A DNA stretch of 64,000 bases from contig JAJTWR010000473.1 of NCBI GenBank assembly GCA_021613335.1, positions 1,000,001 to 1,064,000 of the forward strand, in the 5' to 3' direction. A model generated the notes under the pieces. The model had not been told where the DNA came from, searched no databases, and saw only the letters and a list, made by a program, of their open reading frames with translations. Source of the stretch: Whitmania pigra. Lineage: Eukaryota; Annelida; Clitellata; Hirudinida; Haemopidae. The first letter of the stretch is position 1; each line of letters opens with the position of its first letter. Both the position numbers and the translations under genes were made by a program. Positions 35,666 to 47,741 of this stretch are shown here, in pieces.

Positions 35666-36570
35666 TTTTCTATCGATTAACATAGTAAAACTCGTTATCA
35701 TTAAATATGTCAAATAAAAGGCTAAGAAGTGAAAATATCTTAAACTTGTTTCAACTGGAAAAGAAGCAAAAGCAATATATATATGTATATATACGTATAT
35801 ATATACGTAACGAGAGTCCATATGAAGTTAAAACAAAAGATGAAAATAAACCAGGACGTAATTTAAGGGGAGGTTTTAGGGGGCGGAGTCAGAGGAGGGG
35901 GAAGGCCGTTTCCTGACTTTAGATCAGAACCTAAAAAAGGGTCATCTCACGTTTAGCGAGGGTTTGCCGCCCTGAATTTTGGCTAGAAGCGTAAAAGGCC
36001 AAACTGTGCAAGGGTTTGTCCCTCTTAGAATATGCTGAAATGACGTCCTTGTGAAAGACTATTGATTTTTTATATATGTATAAACATAAATATATGACAA
36101 TATTATTTGCGATTACGTAATTTTAAAAAGCTAGAAAATAATTGGTTTTGAGTATCACTAGCCAAGAAATCTCGGCAATACTCATTTCGATACTGACGGC
36201 CAAAAGTATCGGCGATAGTATCGCTTCGATACCAATACTGCAATGTTAACAGCCCATAACATAATTGGATTTGTAATGACTTTTAAATGTAATAGACTTT
36301 AATGTACGTTGTCACGATGATCATCACCATTTGCTGTGGTGGCAAATTTCTGTCATTGTTTGTTGAAATCTAACTAAAAACTTTTTATAAACCTCAAATT
36401 ATGGCAATGTATGTCTATATATAAATTAAGCAGTTAAATTTTAGAATGAGCAGAATTATCTCTAATTTGTTTGATTTGCAATATAATTTTAAAATTATTA
36501 TTAAATTCAATGTAGAGAAAAAATATTTAATTAATTGATCAAATACAAGATTGCTAGATTAAAATTAATG
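35666..36570. other. Intergenic sequence with transposon scraps
   Basis: A 69-codon frame at 35707-35916 begins like some DNA-transposon N-termini (LRSENILNLFQLEKKQ) but is too short to classify. 36160-36245 carries a repeated TATCGGCGATA / TATCGCTTCGATACC motif typical of hAT ends and shared with 23750. Otherwise nothing is recognised. Confidence 0.4.
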
Positions 36571-36643
36571 GTTAATATATTCGGTAAGTCTCCAAGACCG
36601 CGAATGACGTAAAAATGCTTGTTTTACTTATTTCTTAAGAGAC

Positions 36644-39600
36644 ATGCATCTTTTTAGAATGTGGAATTTCATTATTTTGTCAATATGTTTGCAACTATCA
36701 GCTTCAAGTATGTATTACTACTTCTTGATAAATGGTAAACAAGAACGATTACAAAACATACGAGAAGTAAATATGTCGAGCGTGAACAAAGTAGTAATCG
36801 ACTTTGTCCTTCCGTTTTATGTGCGTATCGTTGGAGACGGGCTTCGTTGGAGTGAGACGTTTGATCTACATTTAAAATAATTATATTTCATTATTTTCGT
36901 AAAATCAACTTAAAAATTAAACTAAAATTCAATTTTACATTGATTTTGAAGGTATTCAGTAACTTTTCGTTATTCAAATCATGAAATTATGATATTTTTA
37001 GAGAATATTCCGAGCGAAACCATGATACCTAAGGGTTACTTAATGCATCACAGGATGGTTGATGAACCTCCTAGATTTTCCTGCCCTTTTAATTGGAAGA
37101 CAGGTTTTGAATGTGCACAAGTTGGAGTTTTGGTTTTAATAGAAGGAAATAACTTACAATTTGTATTTCAAATAGCTGGACACTGTGAGGTTTTTTATAA
37201 TATTTACTGTTAATGTGAGATGATATGAGTTTAATTATATTTCCTGGCGCAAGTTGTAGTTGCCATTTGTCACTCCACTGGGCCACTTTGTCAAGAGCAA
37301 AGTATAGTTGGGTTTGAGAGAAACCGTTTGTACTGTACGTTTGACATCATCAGCAAAAAGCTTGCAAACAACATTTGAGGTCTTGAGCATGTCAGGTAGG
37401 TCGTTTATGTAGAGTAAGAACAGAGTTGGTCCTAGTATGCTACCCTGGGGAACACCACTGGTGACAACAGCCTCCTCTGATACAGAGCCGTTGACTTTCA
37501 CCTTTTGAGTCTTTGAATCTAAAAAATTTTCAAGCCATCCTTTAATGCCGTCTCCAAAACCATAAGCCGAGATTTTATTAATAAGTTTGACAAATGTCAA
37601 GTTTTCTCTGTAACGAGACGCAAACAGACAGGAGGATCCCATGAATATTACATCGACGGATATGTCATACTGCATGTCTACAAGATCAGAGATCTAGGGA
37701 TTATAATGGATCCATACCTGAAGTTTGATTCATACATTGAAGCCATCGGCAAAAGAGCCGCTACAATCTCCTGGATGATCCGAACCTTTTTCTTCCAAAG
37801 ATCAGGATATTTTAAAGCTTGCCTTCTGTACACATGTAAGACCAATATTTGAATATGTCCCCCAGTCTGGAACCCACACCACAAATATTTAATTGACAAA
37901 ATAGAAAATGTTCAAATTCACTAAGATTCACTAAGTCAATTCCATCTGTGTCATCTTATTCGTATCTGGAGAGACTAAGGTTGCTCAAGCTTCCAACCTT
38001 GGAAAGGCGGCGACTTCTGGCTGATTTAACACTTGGCTTCAAAATATTACATGTTTTACGAACACCTTCTAATACACTCCCTCCTTGCACAAAACTATAC
38101 GGGAACAAGAGGACATTGTCTCAAACTTAAGAAAAGTAATTATTCTATAGACAGTGTTAAATTCTTCTTTTGCAATAGAATTGTAAAGCCATGGAACACA
38201 TTGCCAGGTGATGTCCTTGAATCAAACACGGTCTCCCAAGTCAATGCAATTATAAGTGACTTAGACTTTAGTCAATACTTAAATTACATTTAATCTATTT
38301 GCTGCCCTTGTGTACACACCAGTCGATGTCTTTTGTTTTTTCGCAATTGTGTAAGTGGTCCAATTGGGCCCTTCAATTGCATCTAATAAATAAATAAAAA
38401 ATATTTAATTCAGATACCAATCTCGAAAAATATGTTGGTTGTTTCGAGACAGATATGTCAAAGCTTAAGGTTTTTCTCCATAATGTGTACGATTGCATTA
38501 GAAACTGCAAATCATTTTTTTTCGCTATTAAACAGGTTTGGCTGTTATTTTCACTTTAACTTATCTCATACTTTTTAATATTTTCTTTTAAAAAGTTTTG
38601 AAGATATTTCAATAAAATGAAGAATTAATAAAAATATTAAATATCAAGGGAATGGCTTGCCTTTGTTTCAACGATACTCGGGATTTTAATCCAGTTCAAC
38701 TACATTTATGCAGTACATTCTGCCAGGGTAAACAGCTCCAATTTTGTGGAGGCGAAAAATATGTTTCTGTCTATAGGACAAGTAACTACCAATTATATTT
38801 GCGATAAATTAAAATATACTATGTACACGTAACATAAATACATTATGAAAATCATCGAATTTAATTCAAATTTTATAAATCACTTAATTTATGAATTGGT
38901 ATTTATTTAGAACTTTGATTTTTTTACATTATTTTATTTGTAAAAATCTTCAAATTCTGTGAACAAAATTTTCAAAGACATAGATGAGTCAATCTTTGAG
39001 GGTTATATGCCTTCCTGGGAATGCATCTATGATAATGAGAGTTGCCCCGAATGTCCACCGGGCAGGAAAGGACCTACCTGTGAAATAAGAAGTAACCAGT
39101 TTATTTTTTGATTATTGCTTGTTTATATTTATAAAGCTTCCAATAGGTTCATGATTTTTATTCGTATTTTATTTTTAGTTGCTGTAATTTGTTTTAATGA
39201 AATATATTATACATTTATATAACTGGCGAGCAGGTTTGCCAAATGGGTCACAACAGTAATGACAGACAGTCGTAATGTGTCGTGTTCGAAACCCAGCCTT
39301 CACTGCCGCAAGCGCCTTTAGGAAGGAGCGCTATATAAATGGTAACAAGAATCGTCTCTGAAGCTATGCATATGGCGCTATATAAGAGGAGAACATTATA
39401 TTACAATTTAAAGTAAAAAATGTTTACATAAATTATCCTGCTAAATCTATTATAATTATTATCTCTGTTTATGTCTTGTAGATTGTCTCATAGATAACGG
39501 TGGATGTGGAGAAAAAGAATGTCATACATTCGTTTTCAAGTGTAAAGAATGTGGTTGTCCAAACTGCTCAATGTCCATAGCTGTTTGCGTTTGCAAGAGG

Positions 39601-41175
39601 GGTTTTTTTATAAACGAATCTATGAATTGTTATGGTAATGATTTTTGCCATTAAAAAGTTGACTTACATCATCTAAACGCTAAATATAATTATATTGCTC
39701 AATCACTATTAAATCAAAACATTATGCATTTCCTGTCTTTGGTGAGTCAAGAAATTATGGCCATTTATGAATAAGGTCTATGGAAAGTCATAAAATATAT
39801 AATATTAATTAGGTCACAATGTCATCCTAGCCATTGGCTAGTTAAATTAGATCATTATAATCTGTGTTTTTGATCAATTTATATATGTTTAGATATTGAC
39901 GAATGTCAAAAGCATCCATGTGACGTGGGTATGTCTTGCGTTAACCTACCTGGAAATTATTCATGTCAATCAGGTTATTACATGTCAGATGAAATAATTT
40001 ACTTTTAGGAGCTACTTGAAAATTTGCTGATTTCGACTGACTTGAAATTTCTAAAGTTGACTTACATCATCTATAACATGATAATTACTTGTATTCTTGT
40101 TTACTTCTACTTAATTGACCACTTTTAAAATCACTCGATCTTTTTTTTTCAATTATACCGATTTTTGCAGTTGTTATATTATTAAGTGTGTCATGTTTTC
40201 CTATTCAGACTTCTGCTTTAACGTCACGTGTGGCAAGAATGAAATTTGCGTGGATCTAAAATCAAACTACTCCTGCGACTGCGATTTAGGCTACCACAAA
40301 ACTGATGGCACATGTGAAGGTGATGTTGCTATCAATGTGATCTCTGTGCGGAAATTGACATCTGAAATTAAAGAATTTTTACTATTTTAAAATAATTAAA
40401 CAAATAACCATAGTTAATTTATAAGACAACATTCTCACAGAGAAAAGTTGAGTCTTCAGGTGACGTTTGATGACCTGAGAAAGGACTTGGGAAGGCAAAA
40501 GAAGCAAGCATTACATTAAACAAGAAAATCCAGACAAGATAATTTAAAATTTATATTAGTAAATTTAAGACCCATAGCAACAAGGAGATGTTTTACCAGG
40601 AAAATTCAAATTTCAAACTTAGCCTGATGAATTAGCGTCAAGGATTTTTAGTGCAGTTTAAATTTAGTAAAAATGTAGTGTACATAGTTTAACACTGTTG
40701 AATATTTTTTAAACATTATATAATTTTTGCCATAGAAAAGATAAAAAATGTATTGGACAAAATTTAAAGTATTGTACTAAGAAAAGGTCTTAAAACTTAG
40801 CTTTGCCGGTCAGTCACGGCATCATACCAACCATTGCTAAAGATTGAACCCATTCCAATAATCAATTTGCATATTGGATACCTAACGTATTTTATATTAC
40901 TGCAATGCAACTTTGTGAGTTATTCAGCATTTGTGTCTGAAATGTTTGCAGAAATCAAAGAGGAGGAAGATATGGAAACGCAGGATAATCTGACTACGAA
41001 ATCCTTTGAAGAGGAATCACAGTCTCCTTTTTCGAATGACCTTTATTTCCTTTTGAGTTTATTGGCTTTCTTCATTACAACATGTTTTTATTTCTCCTAT
41101 TTGAAAATTCGTCACACTGAAGAAAGCTCAAAGACTTCAGGAAATTTGTCAGCAGATTTAGGAAGTATCGAATAG
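36644..41175 (+). CDS. WSC/EGF transmembrane protein, gene 4, short form (8 exons, 413 aa)
   Basis: Exons: 36644-36851, 37002-37184, 38414-38535, 38649-38781, 38984-39091, 39482-39634, 40209-40319, 40952-41175 (1242 nt, open). Same plan as gene 3 but with only one EGF module: signal peptide 1-21; unknown domain 22-130; WSC about 134-215; WEC module 216-251; Cys-rich module 252-302; EGF 303-339; acidic stalk with TTKSFEEE, helix about 369-389 (LLSLLAFFITTCFYF) and tail ending DLGSIE. A decayed EGF exon lies at 39893-40007. Intron 2 holds a twin-primed LINE and intron 5 a SINE. Its 5' half matches gene 3 and its 3' half gene 6, so it looks recombinant. If transcribed, it would be the family's shortest product. 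Confidence 0.8.
37243..37635 (-). pseudogene. LINE reverse transcriptase domain fragment (inverted part)
   Basis: The frame on the minus strand covers RT motifs from the conserved GFGDGIKGWLENFLDS region through VPQGSILGP and FADD. The catalytic Asp pair is visible in FADDVK. It is truncated at both ends by the inversion and the 5' truncation. Confidence 0.8.
37243..38400 (+). mobile_element. LINE (CR1/Jockey-like) with twin-priming inversion
   Basis: 37243-37635 reads on the minus strand as a reverse transcriptase segment (SGVPQGSILGPTLFLLYIND, KLFADDVK). 37636-38400 continues on the plus strand with the post-RT region (DLGIIMDPYLKFDSYI; RIVKPWNTLPGDVLES) and an AATAAATAAATAAAAA tail. An inverted 5' part joined to a sense 3' part is the known product of twin priming during LINE insertion. 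A short direct repeat ATATTT flanks it (37237-37242, 38401-38406). Frames contain stops; dead copy. It sits in intron 2 of gene 4. Confidence 0.88.
39225..39405 (+). mobile_element. tRNA-derived SINE in intron 5 of gene 4
   Basis: Orthologous to the SINE at 25533-25718: same intron, same flanks and nearly the same sequence (GTGTTCGAAACCC; GCGCTATATAAATGG). Inherited through duplication, not inserted twice. Confidence 0.8.
39893..40007 (+). pseudogene. Decayed EGF exon within gene 4
   Basis: Same lesion as 26191-26305: internal deletion after YSCQ, and TTTTAGG instead of a Cys-Tyr-Gly codon run and GT donor. Must be skipped for the gene to stay open. Confidence 0.8.
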
Positions 41176-41572
41176 TTGATAATTACTTTATTGTTTTTGT
41201 GTCATTTTGTTGAAAAGTTGTCTATTTCTAATTTATTTTTTAAAGAATAATAAATGTATTCCATATAAACTGTGAAGCTTTAAACTTTCACACTATGCTG
41301 GCCAATAATATTTATTTTATAATTTTATTGTCAAAGATAGCTTTATGTTTAATTTTGGCATTTGAAAGACAAGATTATTTTATTGATAACGACAGCCTTA
41401 GGCGGATAAGTTGGTGATCTTATTAATAAAATATAAATTCTATTTATTTTAATTTTCTACTTTTGAACAGGGAAAAGCGTTTGCTATGCTAACAAAATAA
41501 AACTTAATCAAAACTATCAATTATTTGATTTAGATTTTAATGCCAAGTTTTCACAGATTTATATTTGTCGTA

Positions 41573-41765
41573 TTTGGCGTGCAGGATAGCCGGATGGGTT
41601 ACTTGCCTGCATACCGCGGTAATGGCAACAGTCGTAATGTGTCGTGTTCGAAACCCAGCCTGCACTGCCGCCAGCGCGCCCTTGGGAGGGAGCGCTACAT
41701 AAATGGTTACAAGAAGCGCCTCTGACGCTATGCATATGGCGCTGTATAAATGAAGTTACAATTAC
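41573..41765 (+). mobile_element. tRNA-derived SINE, best-preserved copy
   Basis: The head folds like a tRNA: 5' GTGCAGG pairs perfectly with 3' CCTGCAC, box A is TAGCCGGATGGG and box B GTTCGAAAC, so an RNA polymerase III promoter is present. The body continues with GAGCGCTACATAAATGG and ends TATGGCGCTGTATAA plus a short A/T-rich tail. The insertion splits the sequence TTTGTCGTA/AAACAGAATTATT, which is intact at 33599-33618. The copy at 53508-53696 is the same insertion carried along by duplication. Confidence 0.88.
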
Positions 41766-41960
41766 AAACAGAATTATTCGAAACAGAAAAGTAATAAATA
41801 TACTTATGTAAATGATGAAATATAACTAATAAAAATATCTAAACTGTATTGAAATAACCCGGGAGTCCGCAAGTAAATAAGTTAACTAATAAGTTTATTA
41901 GAGCAAATATTCAGTTAACGGATCTGAATAACAGAAGTTTAAGTGTTTAAGGAATGAGGC

Positions 41961-42110
41961 TGTTGCGTACGTAACTGCAATATAGAACTAACAAAGACGT
42001 TTGTGGCCTGGCGGAGTTGTGGGCCGAAGTTCTGTGTCCGACGTTCCTAGTGTTGTGCGCCTGGAGCTTGTGTGTGATGATGCAAGAAGGACGAAGTTCA
42101 GTGTCCAACA
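41961..42110. mobile_element. Nested 150-bp solo-LTR-like insert
   Basis: Begins TGTTGCG and ends TCCAACA (TG...CA with a 5-bp inverted end). It is flanked by the 4-bp direct repeat AGGC (41957-41960, 42111-42114). The empty site AATGAGGCACTTAAGG is visible at about 53872-53887 in the related copy. It is GC-richer than its surroundings and matches no other sequence in the window. Confidence 0.8.
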
Positions 42111-42149
42111 AGGCACTTAAGGATGTAAAAACGCTTGATGAAAAAGATC

Positions 42150-43196
42150 AACCAAACAAATAGCAGCACTAAAGGCTCGCCCCAAGTCTCCGACGACTTC
42201 CGAAGGTCAAAAATCCCGCCCTGGCTGAGAACTCCACAAATGAACTTCTCAGACATTGATCCAACCTTTTCAACTACGTACTCATTATCGCCGAGCACCT
42301 CACCGCCAACATCTCCACTCTCCGCTGCAATGATATCCGCAGCCACAACTTCCATGATATCCACCGCTGAATCGAATTTGGCCACCTCCAGTTGGAACCC
42401 AAATCGCTCGCCACTGTTCTCCGGGTCTAGTTCCTCCACTGATTCCTCAACGCAACGAGGCTCCACTCTGGTCTCTACCAAAGTCCCTCCTTCAATTATT
42501 TCCTCGATTCCCTTTTTAACCGACTCCAATCGTGCACGGAACTGGCTCATCGGACACTGGCGCGACTTCTTAAGAGTTTGCGAAACTCTCCCTAAGCTCA
42601 CCGTTGTCCTTATTCTCAACATTGCCCATCTTTATGGGGAGCTCCACTATTGGACTGTCCCTGTCAACCACCAAACTGTCCTCACTTATCTCAGCAAAGG
42701 TCTCCTCAGCACCGTTCTCCTCACCCAGCTCTTCCCTCAGCTCCTTCCTCAATTCCTCACTTTATGGAAGAAGCACTTTGCTTCCCAAAGTTCTTCCATC
42801 TACAATTTCTTCGGTCTCTTTCTCGACCGAAACCAGTGCGGCAATCGGGTACACTGCTGATGCTTCAGCTGGCATGATGTTTTTGGTGCTTGTTGGAGTC
42901 TCCTCCGGTTGGTAGCTAGTGGCAGCCTTGTCGGAGGAAACCTCAGTTACCTTTTTCGTGACACCAGTTTCAATAACAGCTTTTCAATACTTCGGATAAT
43001 TCATCCCTTGAAATTTGGAAAAACGGATTAATAAACAAATAGAGCTCTGGATCACTTTTGCCCTTGTTCTATTATCCACAACTGCGGGCGATCCTGCAAT
43101 TCTTCCCTGGACCCTTTCGAAACCATTTGCCTGAACTTAAGCTCACGTCTCATTTCACCAACAGTTTAATTTTCTAAGACCTTGCTCATGACTTAC
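42150..43196 (-). pseudogene. Broken SAP-gag frame of the second LTR copy
   Basis: Pieces in several minus-strand frames (42098-42622, 42570-42752) match the gag at 34431-35216. An early stop follows the MSKVLE-like start, and indels split the acidic region. Confidence 0.8.
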
Positions 43197-43628
43197 TTTT
43201 TGGGATCCCACTCCTGACACCAATGAAATAACCCGGGAGTCCGCAAATAAGTAAGTTAATAAGTTTACTAGAGCAAGTATGCAGTTAACGGAACTGAATA
43301 ACAGAAGTTTAAGTGTTTAAGGAATGACGCACTTAAGGATGCAAATGGATATTTGGGCTTCCAAGTTGTCTGGATTCTCGCTGTTTGTCAGGTGATTATC
43401 GAGAATGCCTTCTACAGCATTAATTGAGATTCCTCGTGCCCGAAAAAGATACCAAATATAATGAAATATAAATTTAATTATTTTAGCAATATAAACTTAA
43501 TTAATTTTCCAAAAACTAAGTTTACAACAGTATTTTATATATTCCTTACTTATGGACTCCAGGTTGTTATAGGCATTGATGACGCAACAACGCATGTCTT
43601 ATTTATTTCATTTAAGATTTCTCCAAAC

Positions 43629-46600
43629 ATGCATTTTTTTAGATTTTGGAATTTCATTATTTTGTCAATATTTTTACCGCTATCAGTCTCATTTGTATAT
43701 TATTTCTTAAGAGATGGTTCAGAAAGAGCGCAAGTAACAAATTTACTAGGCTTCAATAAATCCAACATTAGAAAAATAGTTATCGATTTTAAGTTTCCAT
43801 ATTATGTGGACATCATTGAAGACTTGCGTCGTTGGAGTGAGATGCATACTCTCCATATTTTATTATTACTCAACTAATCTTTATTCTTTTATATTCTATA
43901 TTCAAATTAATAAATAATTTTTTTTAGCCGATCTTCCAAACGAATCTGTCGTTCCTACGGCTCAAGTCATGTATCACTGGCTTGTTGAAGAGCAACCTCA
44001 AATTGCTTGTTCTTTTAATAGGACCACAGGGCTTGAATGTGGATATGTTGCAAGAATTGCTGTGATAGAGGGAGATGGCTTAGAATACGCTTTTAAAGTT
44101 AGAGGCCACCGTAAGACTAACAAAAAATGATGCATGTTTTTATAAATGATGTAAATTTAATTAACCTTATTTCAGATACCAATTTTGAAAATTATGTTGG
44201 CTGTTATGAGACAAGCCTTTCAAATCTTGATTCTTTTGAGAACAATATATATCGTTGCATGAGTCATTGCAGATCTTTTTTCTTCGGTATAACAGAGGTT
44301 AGCTCTTATTACCAATAACTGATGTTTCAAATTTTCTTCCAAAAACGACAGAAAGTATTGTATTAAAATATAGAATTAATAAAAGTATTACAATTCCAGG
44401 GAAAAGAATGCTTTTGTGTCAATAATACTCAAGATTTTAACCCTGTTGACCTAAATTTATGCAGTAGAATGTGCCAAGATAAACAGCTGCAATTTTGTGG
44501 AGGCGAAGACTATGTTTCTGTCTACAGGAGATGTAATTACCATTTACATTTGGGATGACATAAAAATGCTGTGATGATATTGAATGACATAAATTCAGTT
44601 TGAAAATATATAAATATTACTCATATTTTAAAACATCAAGAAAATTTATGAATTGGTTTTGATTTAATACTATTGAAAGTATAATTACGTAAACTTTCAT
44701 AAATAAATAAGGTCTAATTTTGAAAAATATTTTAAAGTTTCGGACGAAGAAGACTTTTCAAGTTACAATCCTTCTTGGGAATGTATCTATCAAAATGAGA
44801 GTTGTCCCGAGTGTCCTTCAGGCAGGAAAGGACCCAGCTGTGAAACAAGAGGTGGCATTTGTAATTAATCTATAGCCTTAAAAATGACTAATATTGAATT
44901 ATTGGAAAAATTTAGTTTTAATTGCCGAATTTTGATCTAATGAATTCAAGAAAACGTTAATAATAGAATAGCTTAGTATTACGTAACAAATTACATAGAT
45001 TTATATACGATTTCCTCTTTTAGATTGTCTCTTAAACAACGGTGACTGTGGAGAAAAGGAATGTCAAACATCCATTTTGAAGTGTACTGAATGTGCTTGT
45101 CCAACATGCAACCTATCGATAGCGGTTTGCGTTTGCAAGAAGGGTTTTTATATAGACGAATCTATGAATTGTTTTGGTAATAATGGTTTAACAAAAAATA
45201 ATTATTGCTTATTACACAATAAAAATAATTAAACTGATAAATCACTGTTCAATCAAAACATTATATAGTGGTATGACATGAAACTGTGATCATTTTATGA
45301 AATAGGCACTATTTGTGTAAAACCATTAACATAACTTTGAAATTCAAAAACACTGCCATACCAGCCATTGGCTATTTAAATTGGAGCATTCTAATCTCAT
45401 ATTTTTATCATATCTCATAGATATTGATGAATGTCAAAAATATCCTTGCCTTGGGAATATGTCTTGCGTTAATCTACAAGGAAATTACTCATGCGACTGT
45501 CCGATAGGTTACTACGTATCTGATGAGTACTATTGCTATGGTGAGAAATGAAAATTTTCTAACGTCAATTGAAATAATTTGAAATTGTAAAAGTTGACCT
45601 TGTAGAATATTATTTGATAAAGCTTACAAAACCAAGAAAATGTAATTATTAATACCCAAAAAAAATCTTACACTTGCAATTAATGTTAATAATTATTAGC
45701 ATTATGAGTAATTGTATTTTTAATTATTTAATTAAACACTTTTAAATTCACTCAATCATTGTATAAAAAGCATTGATTTATATCATTGTTGCATCACTTT
45801 ACATGACTAAGTGTGTCGAGTTTTTCTAATTATTTAGATCTTGACGATTGCCTCAACGTTACGTGTGAAGAGAATGAAATTTGCGTGGATCTGATTGCAA
45901 ATTACTCCTGTGACTGCGATAAAGGCTACCACAGAACTGACGACAGTGTCAAATGTGAAGGTGATGTTGCTATCAATGTTGTTCGGACAACTTCTGATAT
46001 TTAAACTTAAATTAATCTTGACCTTTTTGAGGTTTGATAATTTTAATAATATATACCAAAATAGCGACAATATTTGTAAAAATATAGCAATATTTATTAT
46101 AACATTAGTTAAATGGTTAAAATATATTATTGTAATAGTATTGTTATTTGGGCATCTATTTGCTGCCATAGAACGTTAGAGCCTTTTCAAGGAAATTTTA
46201 ATTACCTTTTTTATTTGGGCAGATATCGATGAATGCACCAACATTCCATGTGGAAACAATTCATTTTGCTTAAACTCGTTCGGAAGTTTTACGTGCACAT
46301 GTGTCGCAGGCTTTTACGAAACAGTGGAACATACTTGCGCCGGTGATATATTTATACCAAATATTTTACAAAGATAAAAATTAGTTATGCTGATTTTTTC
46401 ATTTTGTAAACATATTAAAAGTAGTCTCTTAGCCAATGATCTATTAATTCTCAAATATTAACATCGCAGTTTTTGATATTTTAAATTTTTGTAGACGTGG
46501 ATGAATGCAATGAGGTTTTGAGTTGCGACCAAGTGTCCACGGATTGCAACAACTTAGAAGGAGACTACGAATGCACCTGCAAAAAAGGTTTCACCAAAGG

Positions 46601-47730
46601 AGTAGCAAAGTCTCCCAAAGGCAAATGCCACGGTTATTTTGCGATGTTCTCTTCACTTTTTTAACGATTAAAAAAAAAAGATAAACTTGAATTAACAAAA
46701 AGACGAAAATATAAAAGAAATGTAAATGCTCGTTAGCAATTCATACTAAAATCAAACTAACGTTGACTGGCGTGATGATGGACACGCCAATAGGAAGTAT
46801 GAAGTTAATGGTTGAAATACAAATAAATTACAGAAATAGCCCTGAGCTGATGAAGAACTCTTTAAGTAGCTGTTTGAAAACATTGATTAATGGAAAACAA
46901 GATTATATAAAGTTATTTTTCATGAATGGTTTATCAATAATACATTTAATTCACATTCTCGCATCAAAAGACTTTGATGAATGTCTGCCATCAAGATGTC
47001 CCGATGGAATTTCGTGCGTCAATTCCATTGGTTCATATGACTGCCTCTGCCCAAATGGAACTATTAAAAGAAAATATGCCAATTTGATAGAATGCCAAGG
47101 TATATAATTATAAATAATAATTTTAAAGAGTTGAAATAATAATTTTATTTAAATAAGTACCATAACTTTTTGAAGATGCTTTAAACAAATATGCAGTAGA
47201 CAGAATAATTTTCAGATATCGACGAATGTATTGAAGAAGGAGTTTGTGATGAAGCATCATCTTTTTGCCTTAATACCTTTAGCTTCTACGTTTGTGTTTG
47301 TCGATTAGGTTACGTGCCAGTCGACAATTTCACCTGCATTATCGGTAGGAATGGTTTTGAAATTTTGAATATAGTTAATGCCAGGTCCTGATTGCTGCAC
47401 GTATTGGATAATTCATTTATTTGGCGCCTTAAGCATAGCGTCATAGGAACCATGGTTGTATATTGACTTATTCATACTGCAATGCAACATTTTTTCTCTA
47501 ATTTAGCTGACGTCAAAGAGAAGGAGACTGATGTGGAGACGCCTGACGTTTTGACTACGAAATCTTTTGAAGAGGAATTTGATCCCTACCTCTCGTACTT
47601 TTTGGCTTTATTTATTTTTGCCATTGCAATCGTAGTATGCCTTTATAAAACCTATTTACAGTTTAATCAATCTGAACAAAGTTTTACAGTTTCTTCAGGC
47701 TCATACCTCTCTTTTAAAAGTGTTGATTAG
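43629..47730 (+). CDS. WSC/EGF-repeat transmembrane protein, gene 5 (13 exons, 631 aa)
   Basis: Exons: 43629-43836, 43928-44110, 44176-44297, 44400-44532, 44738-44851, 45024-45176, 45421-45540, 45838-45960, 46223-46342, 46495-46632, 46971-47099, 47216-47344, 47507-47730 (1896 nt, open). This is the cleanest member: no transposon in its introns and every EGF exon intact. Signal peptide 1-21; unknown domain 22-130; WSC about 134-215; WEC module 216-253; Cys-rich module 254-304; six EGF modules 305-557; stalk with TTKSFEEE; helix about 588-607; tail ending FKSVD. It is the most diverged of genes 3-7 and retains the EGF exon (305-344) that the others have lost, so it probably approximates the ancestral layout. 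The chosen ATG aligns with the MHLF/MHFF starts of the paralogues. Confidence 0.87.
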
Positions 47731-47741
47731 TTGATATTTAC

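Larger units (their letters stand above)
41850..43529 (-). mobile_element. SAP-gag LTR element, second copy (degenerate)
   Basis: Target duplication GTAT (41846-41849, 43530-43533). The right LTR is complete (43224-43529); the left one is cut short by a deletion joining LTR position AAGGATG to the internal AAACGCTTG, and also carries a nested 150-bp insert. Gag is frameshifted, with a stop soon after the start. It lies 98 bp before the gene 5 ATG, so its LTR overlaps the likely gene 5 promoter region. Confidence 0.88.

Noticed and set aside
41573..41665. Functional tRNA gene
   Set aside because: Box A, box B and an acceptor stem are present, but the anticodon arm is irregular, the head continues into a SINE body, and the copies sit in transposon-like positions.
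42135..42915. Plus-strand frames of up to 241 codons
   Set aside because: Antisense to the degenerate gag of the second LTR copy; no family resemblance.
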